The notes below the pieces were generated by a model that saw nothing but the letters and a program-made list of their open reading frames with translations, had not been told where the DNA came from and did no database searches. A program made the translations under genes and the position numbers. Below, in pieces: positions 26,301 to 41,300 of a stretch of 64,000 bases of DNA; the stretch's first letter is position 1, and every line of letters begins with the position of its first letter. Source of the DNA: Drosophila persimilis (taxonomy: Eukaryota > Arthropoda > Insecta > Diptera > Drosophilidae); assembly GCF_003286085.1 (NCBI RefSeq), contig NW_020825289.1:7006001-7070000 (forward strand), written 5' to 3'.

Positions 26301-29300
26301 TATCGCTGGCTGTTGACCAAAAATCCGACTGGAACTGGTAGCCGCAGGCTTAGCCAACCGACGAGAGAGACAGGAGAGAGCCACAGATCTGTGGCTGGAA
26401 AAATAATAGGTTTATGCCACCCAAAATGGCAGAGGGCACAAGTGATTGATATGCACGACATGTCCTGCCAAAATACACACTCTCTCATACTCACACTCAC
26501 ACTCATGGCTCGTGGCTTTAAGTGCTTAATGTTTGATGTCTGCCTGTCTGCCTGTCTGTCCGTCTGTCTGTCTTTCTGTCTGTATGCTCGTGCGTGTCCG
26601 AGTGACACTCAACACTTTAATTTGCATTGACAAACGAATGGGAGAGAAAGTTAGACAAGCTTTAATTAAAATAGTATTTTAGTAAAATTGGGTTATAAGT
26701 TTAACTGCCACAGCTAATGGATTCGCATATCGTATCCATTAAAGAATTTTCCAACAGTGCTTTAAGGTAAATTACACTCGACTCAGATCCAAGCTTCTGC
26801 TATCGACAGATCATATGTCACTAGTTAAGACACTAATATACATGTATACATGTATGCAGATTAGATTCGGTCTAGTGGAGCACTTACAATACGCTGAATA
26901 GCTCTAACAATGGAGCGCATCATTGGGGGTTCCCTCCGCTTAAGCACTCAGCCTCTGACGCACGGCATTTAACATCTATGTACAACGTAATTTACATATG
27001 CACTTGCCAGTGGGGTATGGGGAGCTGCTTATCTGGTCATTCCTTATGTCCTTTATAGCACCAATCCACAAATACACTAGAAAGCGACAGAGGGACAGAG
27101 GTTTAAAGCGAAAGGAGATAAAGGGAAGAGCTCAATGGCCTGCAAATGTGCAAAGGGCGAAACGCTTGCTTTATTTTTTTAATGCTGCACTTTCGTTGAT
27201 AAGTCAAGCACTTGAGCAGCAGGAGCATAGAATCCACTATCCCCCACACTCCTGGCTGCTCCTGCGTTTGGTTGGTTGGCCCCTTTGGTTGACACCTGGC
27301 TAGATGCCAACTGATGCTGGCGCGACGGGCACTGCCAGAGCCACAGCCACTCCACCTGCATTTGTAATTGCATTACAGTCTTGCCACATTGCCGACCATC
27401 CCCGCCACATGCCACGGTGCAACCCATTCCTATTCGTATTCCTATTCCCATTGCCGACAAAGAAAATCCCCATTTCCAAAGGCGATTCAGAGTGTGCAAA
27501 CTTTAAGTGGTCCTTTGTGCGGCACGCACTGACTGCTGTTGCTGCTTCCAAAGTTGTGCCGCGCTTCGTGGCAGCCGGGCAACAATGTGTATTCATACGC
27601 AATGTAGTTGCCTCATCCGCTCGGCTCTCGACAACGTAACTAACAATTAAAACCAAGCCGTAAGCCAACAGCCACAACATTGTGGCATGTTGAAGAGCAT
27701 GCAACTATTTTTGCATTCCTTGTCTTTCCCCCCAAAATTTGTGCATCCAAAGAACGGATAAAAAGGAAACATTCTATGGAGGAGGCAATCATTCCCACGC
27801 GGTATTCTCTCGATTTCACTGACTGCTGGCAAGGGGTGAGCCAATACTTCCATTGTAATCTCCAATCAATTCGTCTCGGCTCACTTCATCTATTGTATAG
27901 AAAAGATACTCATATTCCTGGACATTCTGCCATCCCCAGGCCATTGTCTAATGCTTGGCTCTAAGCCATAGATTGCTTTTATAATTGAAAATGCTCAAAT
28001 TACAGATTGCATTCAAATTGTCAGGGCGTCGTCTCTCTAGTTGGTGTCGGGTGCAGAAGGAAGTGTTCTTAAAGGTAAGGAAGGCTTCATGGAGATGGAA
28101 ATAACTGAGAGATGGTGTATTCATTGGAGAAAGAGAACAGAGAAAACATACTGCTATCAAAATAGTTGGAGAATAGTACGAAATAATATGTAGCTACCAC
28201 CAAGAGAAGCAGATGAAGCCCTCCCCAAGACGACAATTATTGAAGGGCTCTGGCATATAAATTCTAATTAAAATCTGCGTGCCAGGTGGTAAATAAAACT
28301 AATTATATATGCCCAATTTTCGCCTGCTGCAAGTGCAAGGACAGACTTTAAAATTGTCAGAGACAACAGCCAGAGAACAGAGAAATCCTCCTGCGTCTGC
28401 TGCTCCACCGTATTCAAGTGAACTCTGTTGGCAAATGGAAAAAGTTTCCGGCAGGACTCAACTATGTCTGGCGCTGAAGTCTTTTTATTTCAGGTTTGAG
28501 TTTGGGCTAAAAGCAAAAATCCAACAAAAATAGAAACGAAAGAAAAACCAAAGGCGAAACTTTTGCAAAAACTTTGACCGGCAGTCGAAAAAGGGGAGAA
28601 GAATCAGCGGCAGGAAGGGGGAGGGGAGGGACCCCATGGAGTGCGGTGGCAGATGACAGTTGGGTGGGAAATCAATGATGCAGCAGCCATAAGACCTTCT
28701 AAGCTCAATTATTGCAGGACAAAAGACAAAAGCGAAACAAATACAGCGAGACAAAGAGAAAAGAGAGAGAAAGAGAGAGAGAGAGAGATAGAAAGAAAGA
28801 GAAAAAGAGAGAGAGAGAGGGACACAAGGAGAGACAAAAGCCTGGGCTATTGCGGATGACTATATTGTATGGCAATTTCCAGTTTAACGTCCCACACAAG
28901 GCATTTCAAATGGAATAAAATCAAACGGCAGCACACGCACACGCACACGAAAAAAGAAAATTTAATATGAAAAACGTTTTTTCGGGCCATATACTAGTGG
29001 ACAGATAGATATGTAGATCAATTCCATTTGATTCCACATTGATCAATATGCCCGCAAAAGTAGGCAACGAATATTTGAGGGAAATTCAATTTTCAAAGCT
29101 TTTTGCGAGGACGGCATCAAAGAGGGTTGGGAAATGGATTGAAATAAATGACAATTCGCACACAGATACACATCCATACATACACTTACACTGGAGATTT
29201 ATTCACTTGTTCCGCATTTTATGCTGTATTTTTGGGTGTAAGTCAAATTTAATTTACTGCCATTCCCCCCAACCCCTCCTAGTCCTTGGAAAACTTTGAT

Positions 29301-32300
29301 CAAAGCTCTGCTGAAAATTGCCTTTGTCAACACACACACAAATACCCACAGAGAAATATACATACATAAATGTATGTGGGTGGAAAAACAGCAGGAGCAA
29401 TGTACTAAAAATTGTTTAAAAACATTGGTGGTGTGTGTGGCGCGAGTAGGAAAATATGGCAAAAGTTGTGAACAACTTTTTTGTATGCTCAGTTTTTTTG
29501 GGGTTTTGTTTTCTCTATCTATGGAACTCTATCTACATTTTGCACCGTCTCTTTCTCAGTCTCTCCATCTCTCTCTCCTGCTCTCCAGACAAGCGTTAAA
29601 GCGTTAGGAGTCGTGAAAGCCAAGTCTTCTCTGCCCTTCTGTCTGCGATAAATGTCAATAACATCTCTGGCCAATAAACAGCACAACTCTTACACAAATT
29701 TTCTATTGTTGCTGTACTAAATCCCATTAAATGCATTGCGCATACGCCCTGTAGAGAGATATTGGTCAAAGAGAGAGAGAGAGTCGTATGGCTGACAAAT
29801 TGAAGGCACATTCCTCTCATGTCGGAGCAAATACAATGTGACACAACATACACAATCGACGATAATAAATCTACGCTCTGATTCATCTGCACCGCAGTCC
29901 TGCAGAGCCCGCAGAGTCCTGTGTCCCGCAGTCCGTGTCTGTGCCGTGTCCGTAACGAGGGCAAAAGTGGTCCCAAATACGGATTTATGCCCCGCTCAAT
30001 GATAAATTGAATTTCACTCAAAATTAACTGTAAGCCAACGCAAAGAACGTGCCACAGCCACAGAGGCAAGAAAAATGTTTGTAGCATATGCGGCCTATAA
30101 AATGTGACAAGAAAACTAACGAACGAACGAGGGAAGGACTCCGAGCACGGGTCTCTTTGCGGCTTTGACTTTGGCTAAAACAACACATACACTGCCATTC
30201 CGAATGAAATTAGGGTAAGACCCAGAGCGGGAGAGAGAGAGAGAGACCGCCACTTGGCCTGACAATTGCCTAAGCATATTTGTCATTTGATTGATTTATT
30301 TGGCCGGGACAATAAAAGAGAGAAACAGCAGCAGCAGCAGCAGAAGGAAACTGCCATTAAGGGCTGCCATGATTGTTGGCTTGGATTTGTTGGTTATTTT
30401 GTGCCTTCCTTTGTCAAATCAAATCTTCATCGTCCCTCATTAGGGTCGAGATTTCCATAATTTAGTAGCAAAAACCACAGGCACAGCCACCAGCGGAAGG
30501 CCAACACATAAAAATGCAAATTAAAGTAAATGCACTCCGTTGACTACGACTTTTTCTGCGGGAAAAGTGTTTTCGCTCGAGTTTTGGCCTCTTTGATTTC
30601 TAGATGAGATGCACTACGAGTAAACTCTTCTACCAGGCATGCAAGCAGGCTTTAGTGGATTTTGGGGTCACAACAGGTCACTTTTGGTGTGGATTTGGTG
30701 GTGGTTTTTGGGTGGAGGTGTTGGTGGTGGATCTATTTAAGCTGTGATTCAGGTGCTTGCTTGTCCTACTCCATAATTGATCAACTGGAACTGTGAGTGG
30801 GGGGGGGGGGGGAGGAGTCGAAAAAACTGTAACCAATGGCCACCGGGCAAAGCCGTGGCACCCACCTGTGGAGTATCGCGGCGTGGAGGCGGCGGCATCG
30901 CTGCTGGCAATACACCCGCCATAGGAGAAGTGGTGGCTGCTGGTGCCGGTACCAGAGACTACGGCTATTTCCTCCAGCTCATGGCCGGGCGAGGTGCCAG
31001 CGGATACCAGACGGGTGGATGATGTGGCCGAATTGCCCTGCGAGTTCTTGCGTCCACGTAGCGAGAGCACCAGCCTTTTCGCTGTGGACATGCCCTCCAG
31101 ATTGTTGTTTAGGATGCGGATGCTTGCCACTAGCCACTCCTCTTCTCACTCTTTCACTCTTCAAAGGATGCTTCTGTTTTCTGGCTGCTGGCTGCTCCTT
31201 TTAGCTGCGTCTGCAATGCAAAAATGGAAATGGAAGATGGTAAATGGAAATGAGAAACTTTTTCAATATTCTCCTAGCAGCAAGCGAACGTCTTCCTTCG
31301 CTATTTATTTCGTTAATAATTTAGGAGGGAAAGCTTCAAAGGATATGATAATTTCTGCTCCGAACGAAAAACAACAGCAGTAGACACAGAGAGGGAGCAC
31401 AGTGAACATCGGGGAATTTTCATTTTCATGGTTTGCCAGTTTCAAGGCAATGCCCTGCCCCTGGAAATAGGAGAGGAGCAGTCCTTAAATTATGCAAATG
31501 CCTGCAATCAAAACTTAAGCAATGCCACAAAAAGGAAAAGAGAACATCGCACAAAATCATTGCGACGTGGAAAATATGAATGCCGGAGAGCCATACATTA
31601 GCATATGAAGAGGCAAAGAGTGAGACAACAATGATACTGCATTAAACATTGAAACGATAAACATTTTTGAGAAGTATATACTTTTAAAGGGGGGGGGGAA
31701 AACATATCTGAAACTTAAAAGTTTCCCAATAATATTTTCAAACAAATTTAAACCAAATATATTAAATGAATATTTTACATGAAAATCGATTGAAAGATGA
31801 TTAAATATTCCATTGGAAAGATCTAGAATACTTATTGTCATATTGTAAAAAACTTGAAGTGTGTGGGAATACCCTTGCTGAGTATTTTGTGTGTACAACG
31901 GTCAAAATATACATTCCAATTGCTCACAAATCCACCGCTTTCCACAATTTTCGCAAAATTAGCTTTCCGTCAGTCCACCCTTTAGCCAATATGTACATGT
32001 AAATCGTCTTAAAAAATATCTGCGAGTACTTAAATTTAAACTAATGAGAATAATTCAGAAATATTCCAGAGCAAATAGCAATGAAAGCGCTCTCCGTGCT
32101 CTCTGACTCATCCTTTTTTCAGTATTTCTTGTCGTCAGGGTCTTAGGGCTAAAGCCGCTTAGTGGAAAAAGAAACAAGCAAACAGCAAATGATACATACG
32201 AGCAGATACACACACACAGACTCGCACAGGGACACGGGCATAGAGGCATACAGGCAAAGCCCAGAAAAAACTGTCTATCTTTCAGAGCCAAGAAGACGAG

Positions 32301-35300
32301 ACTGGAGAAACGAGACCCTACTCCCGTAACCGCTTGCCTTATCATTTTAATATTTAATAAGCATTTCGCAGAAAAGAGCGGGATGCTGTGGAAAAGGGAG
32401 CACGCCAGAAGGAAAGTGTGGAAACCCCGAATGAACTGGGTTGGGGGGAACTCCCCGACTCACAGCCAGGGGACTCTTGAGATATTCAGTTGAGTGTAAA
32501 CTTGATAAGTTGTTGCTCTGGCAAATGTACAATATATTGTACGAGGGGGTACAAAAAACGAGGAATCCATAGTCTGTGCTTCAATGGCAAGCAAAAGAAT
32601 ACATATGATTCTATTTTTTAATATTTACATACGAGAATTATGCCACTTGAAATGCCAGATGCCGATGTCTGGCTCTCCTTCATTGGCTCTTTAAACTCTT
32701 TAGTGGATGGCTTTTCCCCTCCGCCCCGTTATATCCACAAGCAGCTGCAGCTTTCGGCTTTCCGTTTGGATACGTGACGAATAACAAATTTGTGGGATTT
32801 TGCAGAGTTTTGATTGAATGTTTCCCTCCAGCTGGCTGCCTCGGCAAATCGCACGAGATCCAAATACAAATATGATTTATGAGCCGCAGAATGAAAACGA
32901 ATGGGGGGTAGGAGTCCCCACTGCAGATGTTGCACAATCACACACACACACACACACACAATTTAGAGAGGAGAAGGCTTAAGAACTTGCTGTCTGATGT
33001 ATTACACATCCGTTTCCAGGTCCATTCCCATGATTATGCAAAACCGATTCAAAATTATTAGGGATACACTCTGCCAGGAGGATAGACCATATCCTGTGGG
33101 TTCTGCTGTCATCTCACCAGCTCTTTGGCAAAGCCCAAAAGGCAATCAAGTGTTGCCAAAACCTACGCAAACATGAAAATTACCAAAAAAAAAAAAAGAA
33201 AAAAAAACCACCCCCCCAGAGGGAAAGCAAACTCCAAAAAAGTAGATTTTTCTCAGAGTTTGTGGATGAGGGGTTGAGGGGATGTGCAGCTTGGCATGTG
33301 GATTCTGGGCAATTGTTTGCATTGTGCAAGTGTCAACAGCATTTGCAATTCCGTTGCAAATTTTACCACCTTTTTGTGCTTTGAACCTCCTTTATTGCAT
33401 TTCCATTTCTCCCCATCTCTCCCGCTCTCTCTCTCTCTCTCTATCGTTTCATACTTTTTCTCGTTTGCTGTGAAAATATGGTAATTCTTTTGGGAAGCAC
33501 ACCTTCATTTTGTATTATTTCGACTCGCTCGCAATTTTTATCCGCAACGAAAGTGCTAGCCAATATTTTGACTATCGCATCGTCCTTTAATATTTATATA
33601 TAAATTCATTATTACTAGTATTATCATACATACGAGTATCATGTTTAAAGAACTAAGGGTCTTTGTGATGATATCTAATTAATACAATCCTTTTTGATAT
33701 AATCCCAGAGCACTGGGCACTGTACATCCCCGTACCCATTTGTCCAGCTCACATTGCAAGACAGATAGCGCTGCGTGCATAAAAAATGAACTGCCATCAA
33801 TCCCGCGCTTCCAAACATTCGTCCAGAGTCGGACGACAGGAGGAGATCCCAGATGGAGCACAGCCCAAGAGATGGGACAGCGAAGAGCCAGCAACAAAAA
33901 GGCGGCTAATTAGAGGCAATAGTCGCGAACGGACAGCGCATTAGACGAAATCCAATATGGCAAAAACCAGAGTCTGCTCCACGAAAATAGGGACCATCTC
34001 TGTAGCAGCAGATACTCTATCTGATTAACCCACGCGCACATTTATCACAGGAATGTGACACACTCGAGCAGCAGCAGCAGCTGCAGCAGCGTCAGGAGGG
34101 AAGGAAATAGGGAAGAGCAACTCGGATTCCATAGAATTCAAACGTTGACCACAAGGGAGGTCCCTAATTAGAGTACTTCTATGGAATCGCGTACTCGGAG
34201 TACTCGTACAAAAGGCCTTTCTCTGAATTTCGACCAAATTAGAGACCCATACGCAGTGCTAATTTATAGGGAGAATTCTTGCGCTTCATTTGATACATTC
34301 ACGGAATGGAGATAATTATCATGCATCTTCGTTGCATATTTGAAATTAGCCAACAGATACATGTATCTCGCACTTAAATGCAGAGGTAAGTACCCGTAGA
34401 TACAAATTAAGAGGATTCAAATTACCAACAAGAAAACAGATATGTAACGTAACGACCTCCACAATTAGTTCACGTATTTGATAGTTAACATAAATAATGT
34501 TTGAAAATATCTATACAAAATATTGTTTACCTCCCGATTTCATCTATTTCAGCCATCCTCAGTCCCATATTTCCCCATATTTTCCACGCAAATGCATGCC
34601 ACTGTATGTACAACTGCATTTCCAATTTCCATTGACCTAACCTTGTGTTTTGTTTCGTTACTATTAATTCAATAAAATCTTATATCAATTGCACTATTTC
34701 CCCAATGTAATTTTATCTGTTGCAATTATCAGAGGCTTATGCAGATATCTAAAAGTGCATATCCCGGCCCGTGGCCCTGCCACACACAAAACCATTGTAT
34801 AATTGAGCAATTTAATACGAGATTTAGCCAATCGATTTGCGAATAGGCAAAATATTATTATTGTCATGAAGAGGGCAAGGGGGTATATCGAGTTCATGCA
34901 AGACGCACTTTATTCTTACAGACAATCTATGAAGCTCTAATTGTTTGCCAAAAGTGGTATCTTTTTCCATTTCGCTGCAATGAAAACTTAATCTGTCAGT
35001 AAATACATTTATTTTCCTATCACTTTGCCTGAGTATTAGGTATCATATAGTCGAAATATGGATTCTCGCCCAATCTCCCTCTCTCTCTCTCTCCCTCTGA
35101 GTTTATGTTGCACGACTGGCCGCACAAATATTTAATTGTAGTAAAACTTTTGGGTTTTCCGTTAATTCTATTACAACAACAGTTTTTCTGCCAAAATAAA
35201 CACAGACACAATTGCGGGGCACTGTGGATCCATGGAATGGCGCACTCTCTCTCCATTTCCCTGGCTTTTGCTCGCTCTGGTTGTGTTTTCCCTTCAACAT

Positions 35301-38300
35301 TGCGCACGAACTGCAATTTATAACTGCATATACGTGAGCATCCCTCATCCCTTAGCCCTTCCTGTTTCCCCTATCCAGCAGCCATTCGCTCCCCCTTTTC
35401 AGACCCTGTGGCATATAAACATTTTGTTAGCTGCGCTTTGGCTGTGTTCCTCGATGCAAGGTGCCCGCTCACATCCGTGAGACAGTGCTCTGCATCTAGC
35501 ATTCAGGCGTGCTCGAGTACGAGGTGCCTGCCCCTCCCCCGCCTGCTGCTGTTGCTACAGTTTTTTCCGAATCGCCAGAGCGCGAACAAACAAAAAGGTC
35601 GCGGCGGCTGCAGCGTCCGCACCAGCCAAACAACAGGGAAAAACAAAATGAAAATGAAAAACAACTTGCAGCAAAGAATTACAACAAAATGGGAAAAGAA
35701 CGGCACCACGTATGTGTGTGTATATGTGTGTGTATGCCCCATTCAGCGGCAGTTTGCTGTTGCAGCAAACTCAGGTCCTCCAGAGTTGTGTGGTCCTGCA
35801 ACAAATTTGCTGGCACAGCAGGCGAAAATATGTGCCAACACAGCAGCATTCTCCAGGAGTGGAGTGTGGCAAGGATATGGATATGGTGGAAGGATATTTC
35901 ACTTTATTGGCAAAGTCGAAGACGGAGTGCACTTTCCACACACGCGACCTCGCGGCCGGGGGAAGCTTATGGCTTTGGCGAAATTCCTACTTTCCAGCAG
36001 CTCATCCCGTTTAAGTCTCGGAATTTCCCTGGGAAATGGAAACTAAAGCTGTGTGAGGCAATGTCTTGTATATAGCCTATAACCCTATTGCCCGCTAAGA
36101 ATTTTGGATGTAATTCTCCCCCTCCGTTGGCCATCATTAATCTTCGTCTTCGTCTTCGTCTTTGAGTGACATGGATCGTTTTCCCACATCCCGCAGGCTG
36201 AGACTTAATTAGGCTCCCATTTGGCTTCGTTCCGAGCAGCAGCATCAGGTACCGAGCTGCATATATGTATGTATGCACCATTCGCTGTGGAAATATTTGC
36301 ATTCCGTCTATCCCTCCCACAGACGCGATGGCCTAGAAGGGACCGTCATAAGCAGAGGCTGGTCCAAGGACCTCCGTGAATTGCTCATCTTAATTGGATT
36401 TTAAATTAACTGTTAAAGCATTTAGCGTTGTTTGGAGAGTAGGGAAAGGGACGAGTGGGAGGAACCGCAAGAACAGGTGATAAGGTGGCCGTGTTCCTTG
36501 GATAACCACAGGCCACAAGCCCACATACACGACACCCAACCCGCAGGTCATTTGTAGCGCACAAATTAAATGCCACTTTCAGATTCCAAGCCATATCTTG
36601 TATGGTTTTAATCTACTGGCAATGGCCCAATAATGTTTGGATTTCAACGAGGCCTCAAACAAATAAGAGATTCGGCAAAATGATTTTCACATAAATCCAA
36701 CACAGTGGACGGGCCCCCGCTTCCAAAAATTCAATTAGATGGATATATCTCCATCTGTACGTCTGGACGATCCCCTGGTACGAGGGGAGAGGCTGCATAT
36801 CCATCATTCTCTCTCTCTCTCCAAATGTTGACGTTGAAAATTTCCTCTATCTGCCCTACCATCTCTCTGTCTCTCTCTCTCTCTCTCTGTCGAAACATGC
36901 GTGTCAAAACAATTGTCATTCATTTTACTCAGGGCTCTGTCTGTGGAAATTGAGTTCCATTTCCCCTTCCTCCGTCCACAGCCACTTCTATAGCCATGCA
37001 ATTATGCCCCCAATGACATGTGTTAACAGTCAAACCCCAACCCAGCACCCCCTTCTCTTGCCTATTCGGTTCCATCTCCGCCACGTTCAACATTTCCGCC
37101 AGCCATTTTTGCCCATTTCCTGCAGCCTTTCAACTTAAAATCCATATGGGAAAACGGAAGATGTGGGAAGAGTGAAGATAGAAGATAGTATATACGATAG
37201 ATCCTTGGGCTGAGGTTAGTTCCTCTGCTATCTTCTATCAACGGCTTGATTACGGCTGTCATATTATTTTCACACTTGAAATGCTGCTCGCATTTCAGCG
37301 CCACAAATCGATCCGACGCGCGGTCGTTATAAACGTTGCGGTCGTTATATGACACTTGGCTGTCACTCTTTACATGGCCAAAGAAGTCCTTGGCCAGCAT
37401 GTCCTGGTCCTCTCCTGAGTGTGTGTGTGTGTGTGCGTATATCCTAGCATTCTTTCAGCTGTCAGACCATGGAACATCCGCCTCCTCTTGGAACTCTTCT
37501 CAGAACACTTATACTTGGCGGTGGTGCGGTGGTGCGGTTGTGCAGGGCCGAAACTGACGCTTTTTCCACAATTTGTATGGAATTTCGTATAGATATAAGG
37601 CGTAGCAGGGGCATTCGATAGATATTTCCGCCTAAGGCACACAACATACAACCCGAAACACACAATGCCCAGGATGCTGCAGACTCGAGCTCTATTGCTC
37701 GTTCTGGTAAGTGCTTGAAGACAAGATCACTCTTAAAACTCAACTAGCCAACGTTCTACCCCGATTTCTATAATTTATTATATAAGAAAAACTGTTCCCG
37801 AAATTATTATCGTACAACTTGCACAGGCATTCTAATGTTGCAACCTTACACAGATTTTCGATGTTACACGGAGGTATATTTTATTCGTAGAAAGTACAAA
37901 TCAGGAAAAAGTCTGATAATCAAGCTTTCATTTAAGTGTCATGGACATTGATTTAGTTCTTTGAGATCTTTGTGTATTCATCATTCCTTGTTCAGTCAGT
38001 ATTTATTGTTGTAGCTACATCGAAAATCAAACATGAATCCCAAATTGAATTTAATTTCCTTGACGCTCATAGCGGAGCTCTTCCTACTGGTACGTCCCTC
38101 TCCTATTAAGAGAAAAATCTCTCAAATGATACTCAATCTCAAATTGATGTCGCAGGTGCCTTTCGGGAATGCTAGGGGCACCATTACGCCAACGCAGCAG
38201 AAGATCGAAAAGAGCAGAAACACCACAAGTATCACCAGAAATGGCACTTTGATTCTGGATGCAAGCGACCAGAGGCTGAACTCCACTAGCCTTTCAGTAT

Positions 38301-41300
38301 CCCATGTTTCGGTTTCTGCATCTGTTTCCCCTTCCGAATCCTCGCCATCTACTGTGCGGCATATCCGTCGCAAAAAGAGGGAATATGCAGTAGATATTCC
38401 ATTTGATTTCTTCACGAACCATATGCACTGCGACATGGAGCAATCGGGAACCTATAAGATAATGGCTTTTTTGCCTTTTAATTGCATTTGGATACAAAAC
38501 AATCGGCACCAACACGAGGGGTGGTGGCGCATATACATGCAGGCAATGATGGAGGCATTCTTCTTTGGACAGTATTATGAGCGCTTGAGGCGCTTCGAGC
38601 TCGACCCACACTCCTTCGACTACAGAGGTGTGGGATTTTAGTCTAGTCTCTATAAAATTAATGCGGAAATAAAATTATATTCTCGTATCTACTCTTTTAA
38701 CGGGACGGCTATATGTGTAGATTTTAAAGGGGAGGGGGCAAAAACTCCGTCATCCAAAAATCTGTAAGCATGGATGTCTGATTTTTGTAACACTGATTTA
38801 GCTGTCTTTTTATCTTTATATGGGTACATAAAACACGAAACCCGCATTGACAAACAATAAAAGAAAATACTTGTATGAAAAAGATATACAAGTCCCATAT
38901 GATGTCCTTAGCTTTAGCTCTGATATGGCAACTATTCCTCATGGTAGGTCCTCTATGTTCAAGCTATCCTCAAATGATCCTCATCCTCAAATTGCAGTCC
39001 CAGCTGCCTTTGACGAATACCAAGAGTATTTCCATTACTCCAAAACAGCAGCAGTCTATCGGTGGCATCAACAAATCTACGAGTAACACCTCGATCCTCG
39101 ATGCAGGCGACCAGAAGAAGAACACCACTAGTCTTACAGCATCCGGTCCTGGTTCCCCTTCTGTTATATCTGCTACTCCTTCTACTACCCCTTCTCAATC
39201 ATCGCCATCCGCCGTGAAGCATATCCGGCGGAGCAAGCGTTCAACTCTGATGGATATACCATTCGATTTTAATACGAAACATCTGCCCTGCGACGTGGAT
39301 GTGGGCAATGCTGTTTCGATCGTTGATAATTTTGAGTCTCACTGCGTTTGGGCATATAACAACAAGCATGCCCATGAGGGAACCTGGCGTGTCTGGCAGA
39401 TCTATAAATTGGAGGGATTCTTTTTTGGTCAGTACCACGAGCGCTTGAAGCGCTACGAAATCGATCCCCACGGCTATGTTTGGCCAAAAGACCCATAGAT
39501 ACACTGCAAATGTTTGTATGGTCAATTAAATTATCCGTTTGGACTTAATGTACTTATTGGATGGGCAATACCATAGTATTGGGTGGTATTCCTGGGGCGG
39601 ATATGGGGTATATTTTATAATTTGCCATTGAGTTAGTTGTCTGTACATTCGATAGTAAAAATCATCATTGATAGTCCGTAAATTCAACTCGAAACTAGTC
39701 AAAAATGTTTGTGTATTGAATTTGTTTTGGAGCCAAACATGAAGTTGCGATTTAGGGGAATACTAATCCTTTTCGCATTGCGACGTTGCAGGGCCAATTA
39801 TAATATACGGAAGATGGAGAAGATGGTGCAGATGGTAGAGCCTGATCCTGTTACTAAGGTTAGTTCCTCTGCTATATTCTATTAACGGCTTGTATACGGC
39901 TGTCATATTATTTGCATACTTGAAATACTGCTCGCTGCTCGATCCGACGAGTGGCTTTTATAAACGTAGGCCATCATGACTCTTGGCTGTCTCTCTTTAA
40001 GTGGTAGTTACTAAATTTAACTTTAAGGTAAAACTTAGCATTTCAACCGCTAAATTTCTCGTTCCTGATACATTTTTTTACTAATCGTCTCACTAACCCT
40101 GAACTTCGTTTGAGTATCCTTCCCATACCATAGACAAACTCTAATTTGTCTAGTAAATTGCGAACATTAATCTATTTGGTGTCAAACGGAGATATACTTA
40201 ATTCGGCGAAAAGTTCAAATCAGGGGAAACGCCGTATCTATGTATAAATATATTCTCTCTGAGAATCAAGCTTTCATTTAAATGTCAAATTATTGCTATA
40301 ATATTAAGTAATTAGCAGTAATTAATACATTGATACACAATAACGTAAAACGAAAAGAAAATAAAACACATATATGAAAGGGATATACACGTCCTATACG
40401 ATGTCCTTAGCTTTAGCTCTGATATGGCAACTATTCCTCATGGTAAGTCCTCTGTGTTCAAACTATCCTCAATTGATCCTCATCCTCACATTGCAGTCCC
40501 AGCTGCCTTTAGGGGATGCCAAGAGTATTTCCCTTGCTCCAACACAGCGGCAGTCTATCGGTGGCATCAACAACTCTACGAGTAACACCTCGATCCTCGA
40601 TGCAGGCGAGCAGATGAAGAACACCACTAGTCCAGCAGCATCCGGTCCTGGTTCCCCTTCTGATATATCTGCTACCCCTTTTCAATCATCGCCATCCGCG
40701 GTGAAGCATATCCGGCGGAGCAAGCGTTCAACTCGGACAAATTTGCCATTCGATTTTCATACGAAACATCTACCCTGCGACATAGATATGGGCCTTCAGC
40801 TCATCACCCATTTGAATTCTTTCTGCATTTGGGCATATAACAACAGGTATGCCCATGAGGGAACCTGGCGAGTCTGGCAGATGTATAAGTTGGAAGGATT
40901 CTTTTTTGGTCAGTACTACGAGCGCTTGAAGCGCTACGAAATCGATCCCCACGGCTATGTTTGGCCAAAAGACCCATAGATACACTACAAATGTTTGTAG
41001 GGTCAATAAAATTATCCGTTCTTATTGGATGGTTGATTTACGGTTTAGGGCGGTATTCCTGGGTTATTTATGGGATACCTTTTTCTTATGTGCCATTGAG
41101 TTAGTTGTCTGTACATTTCACTAGTAAAAGTCATCATTGATAGTCCGTAAATTCAACTCGAAACAAATCCAAAATTTTTGTGTAATTGAAATTGTTTTGG
41201 AACGAAAAATGAAGTTGCCATTTAGGAGAATAATAATCCTGTTGGCATTGCTGTTTGTGGGGGTAAGACGATGAAGAAATCAAAGCGGCGAAGCATGTCC

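Larger units (their letters stand above)
18140..30860. other. Long intron-like region, no supported genes
   Basis: This would be intron of the CNG gene if the distal 5' exons are right. It contains many microsatellites (described separately), poly-G at 24365-24379, TGTC and TGTATC arrays, and AT-rich spacers. The open frames present are biased by simple repeats, and none has a coherent domain, start context and splice sites. Confidence 0.45.

Noticed and set aside
29596..30087. 163-codon minus-strand ORF with hydrophobic start
   Set aside because: No splice-consistent partner, no domain, low-complexity Leu/Ser runs.
35408..36075. Overlapping plus-strand ORFs of 188-212 codons
   Set aside because: Two frames are open at once, composition is biased, and there is no domain or splice support.
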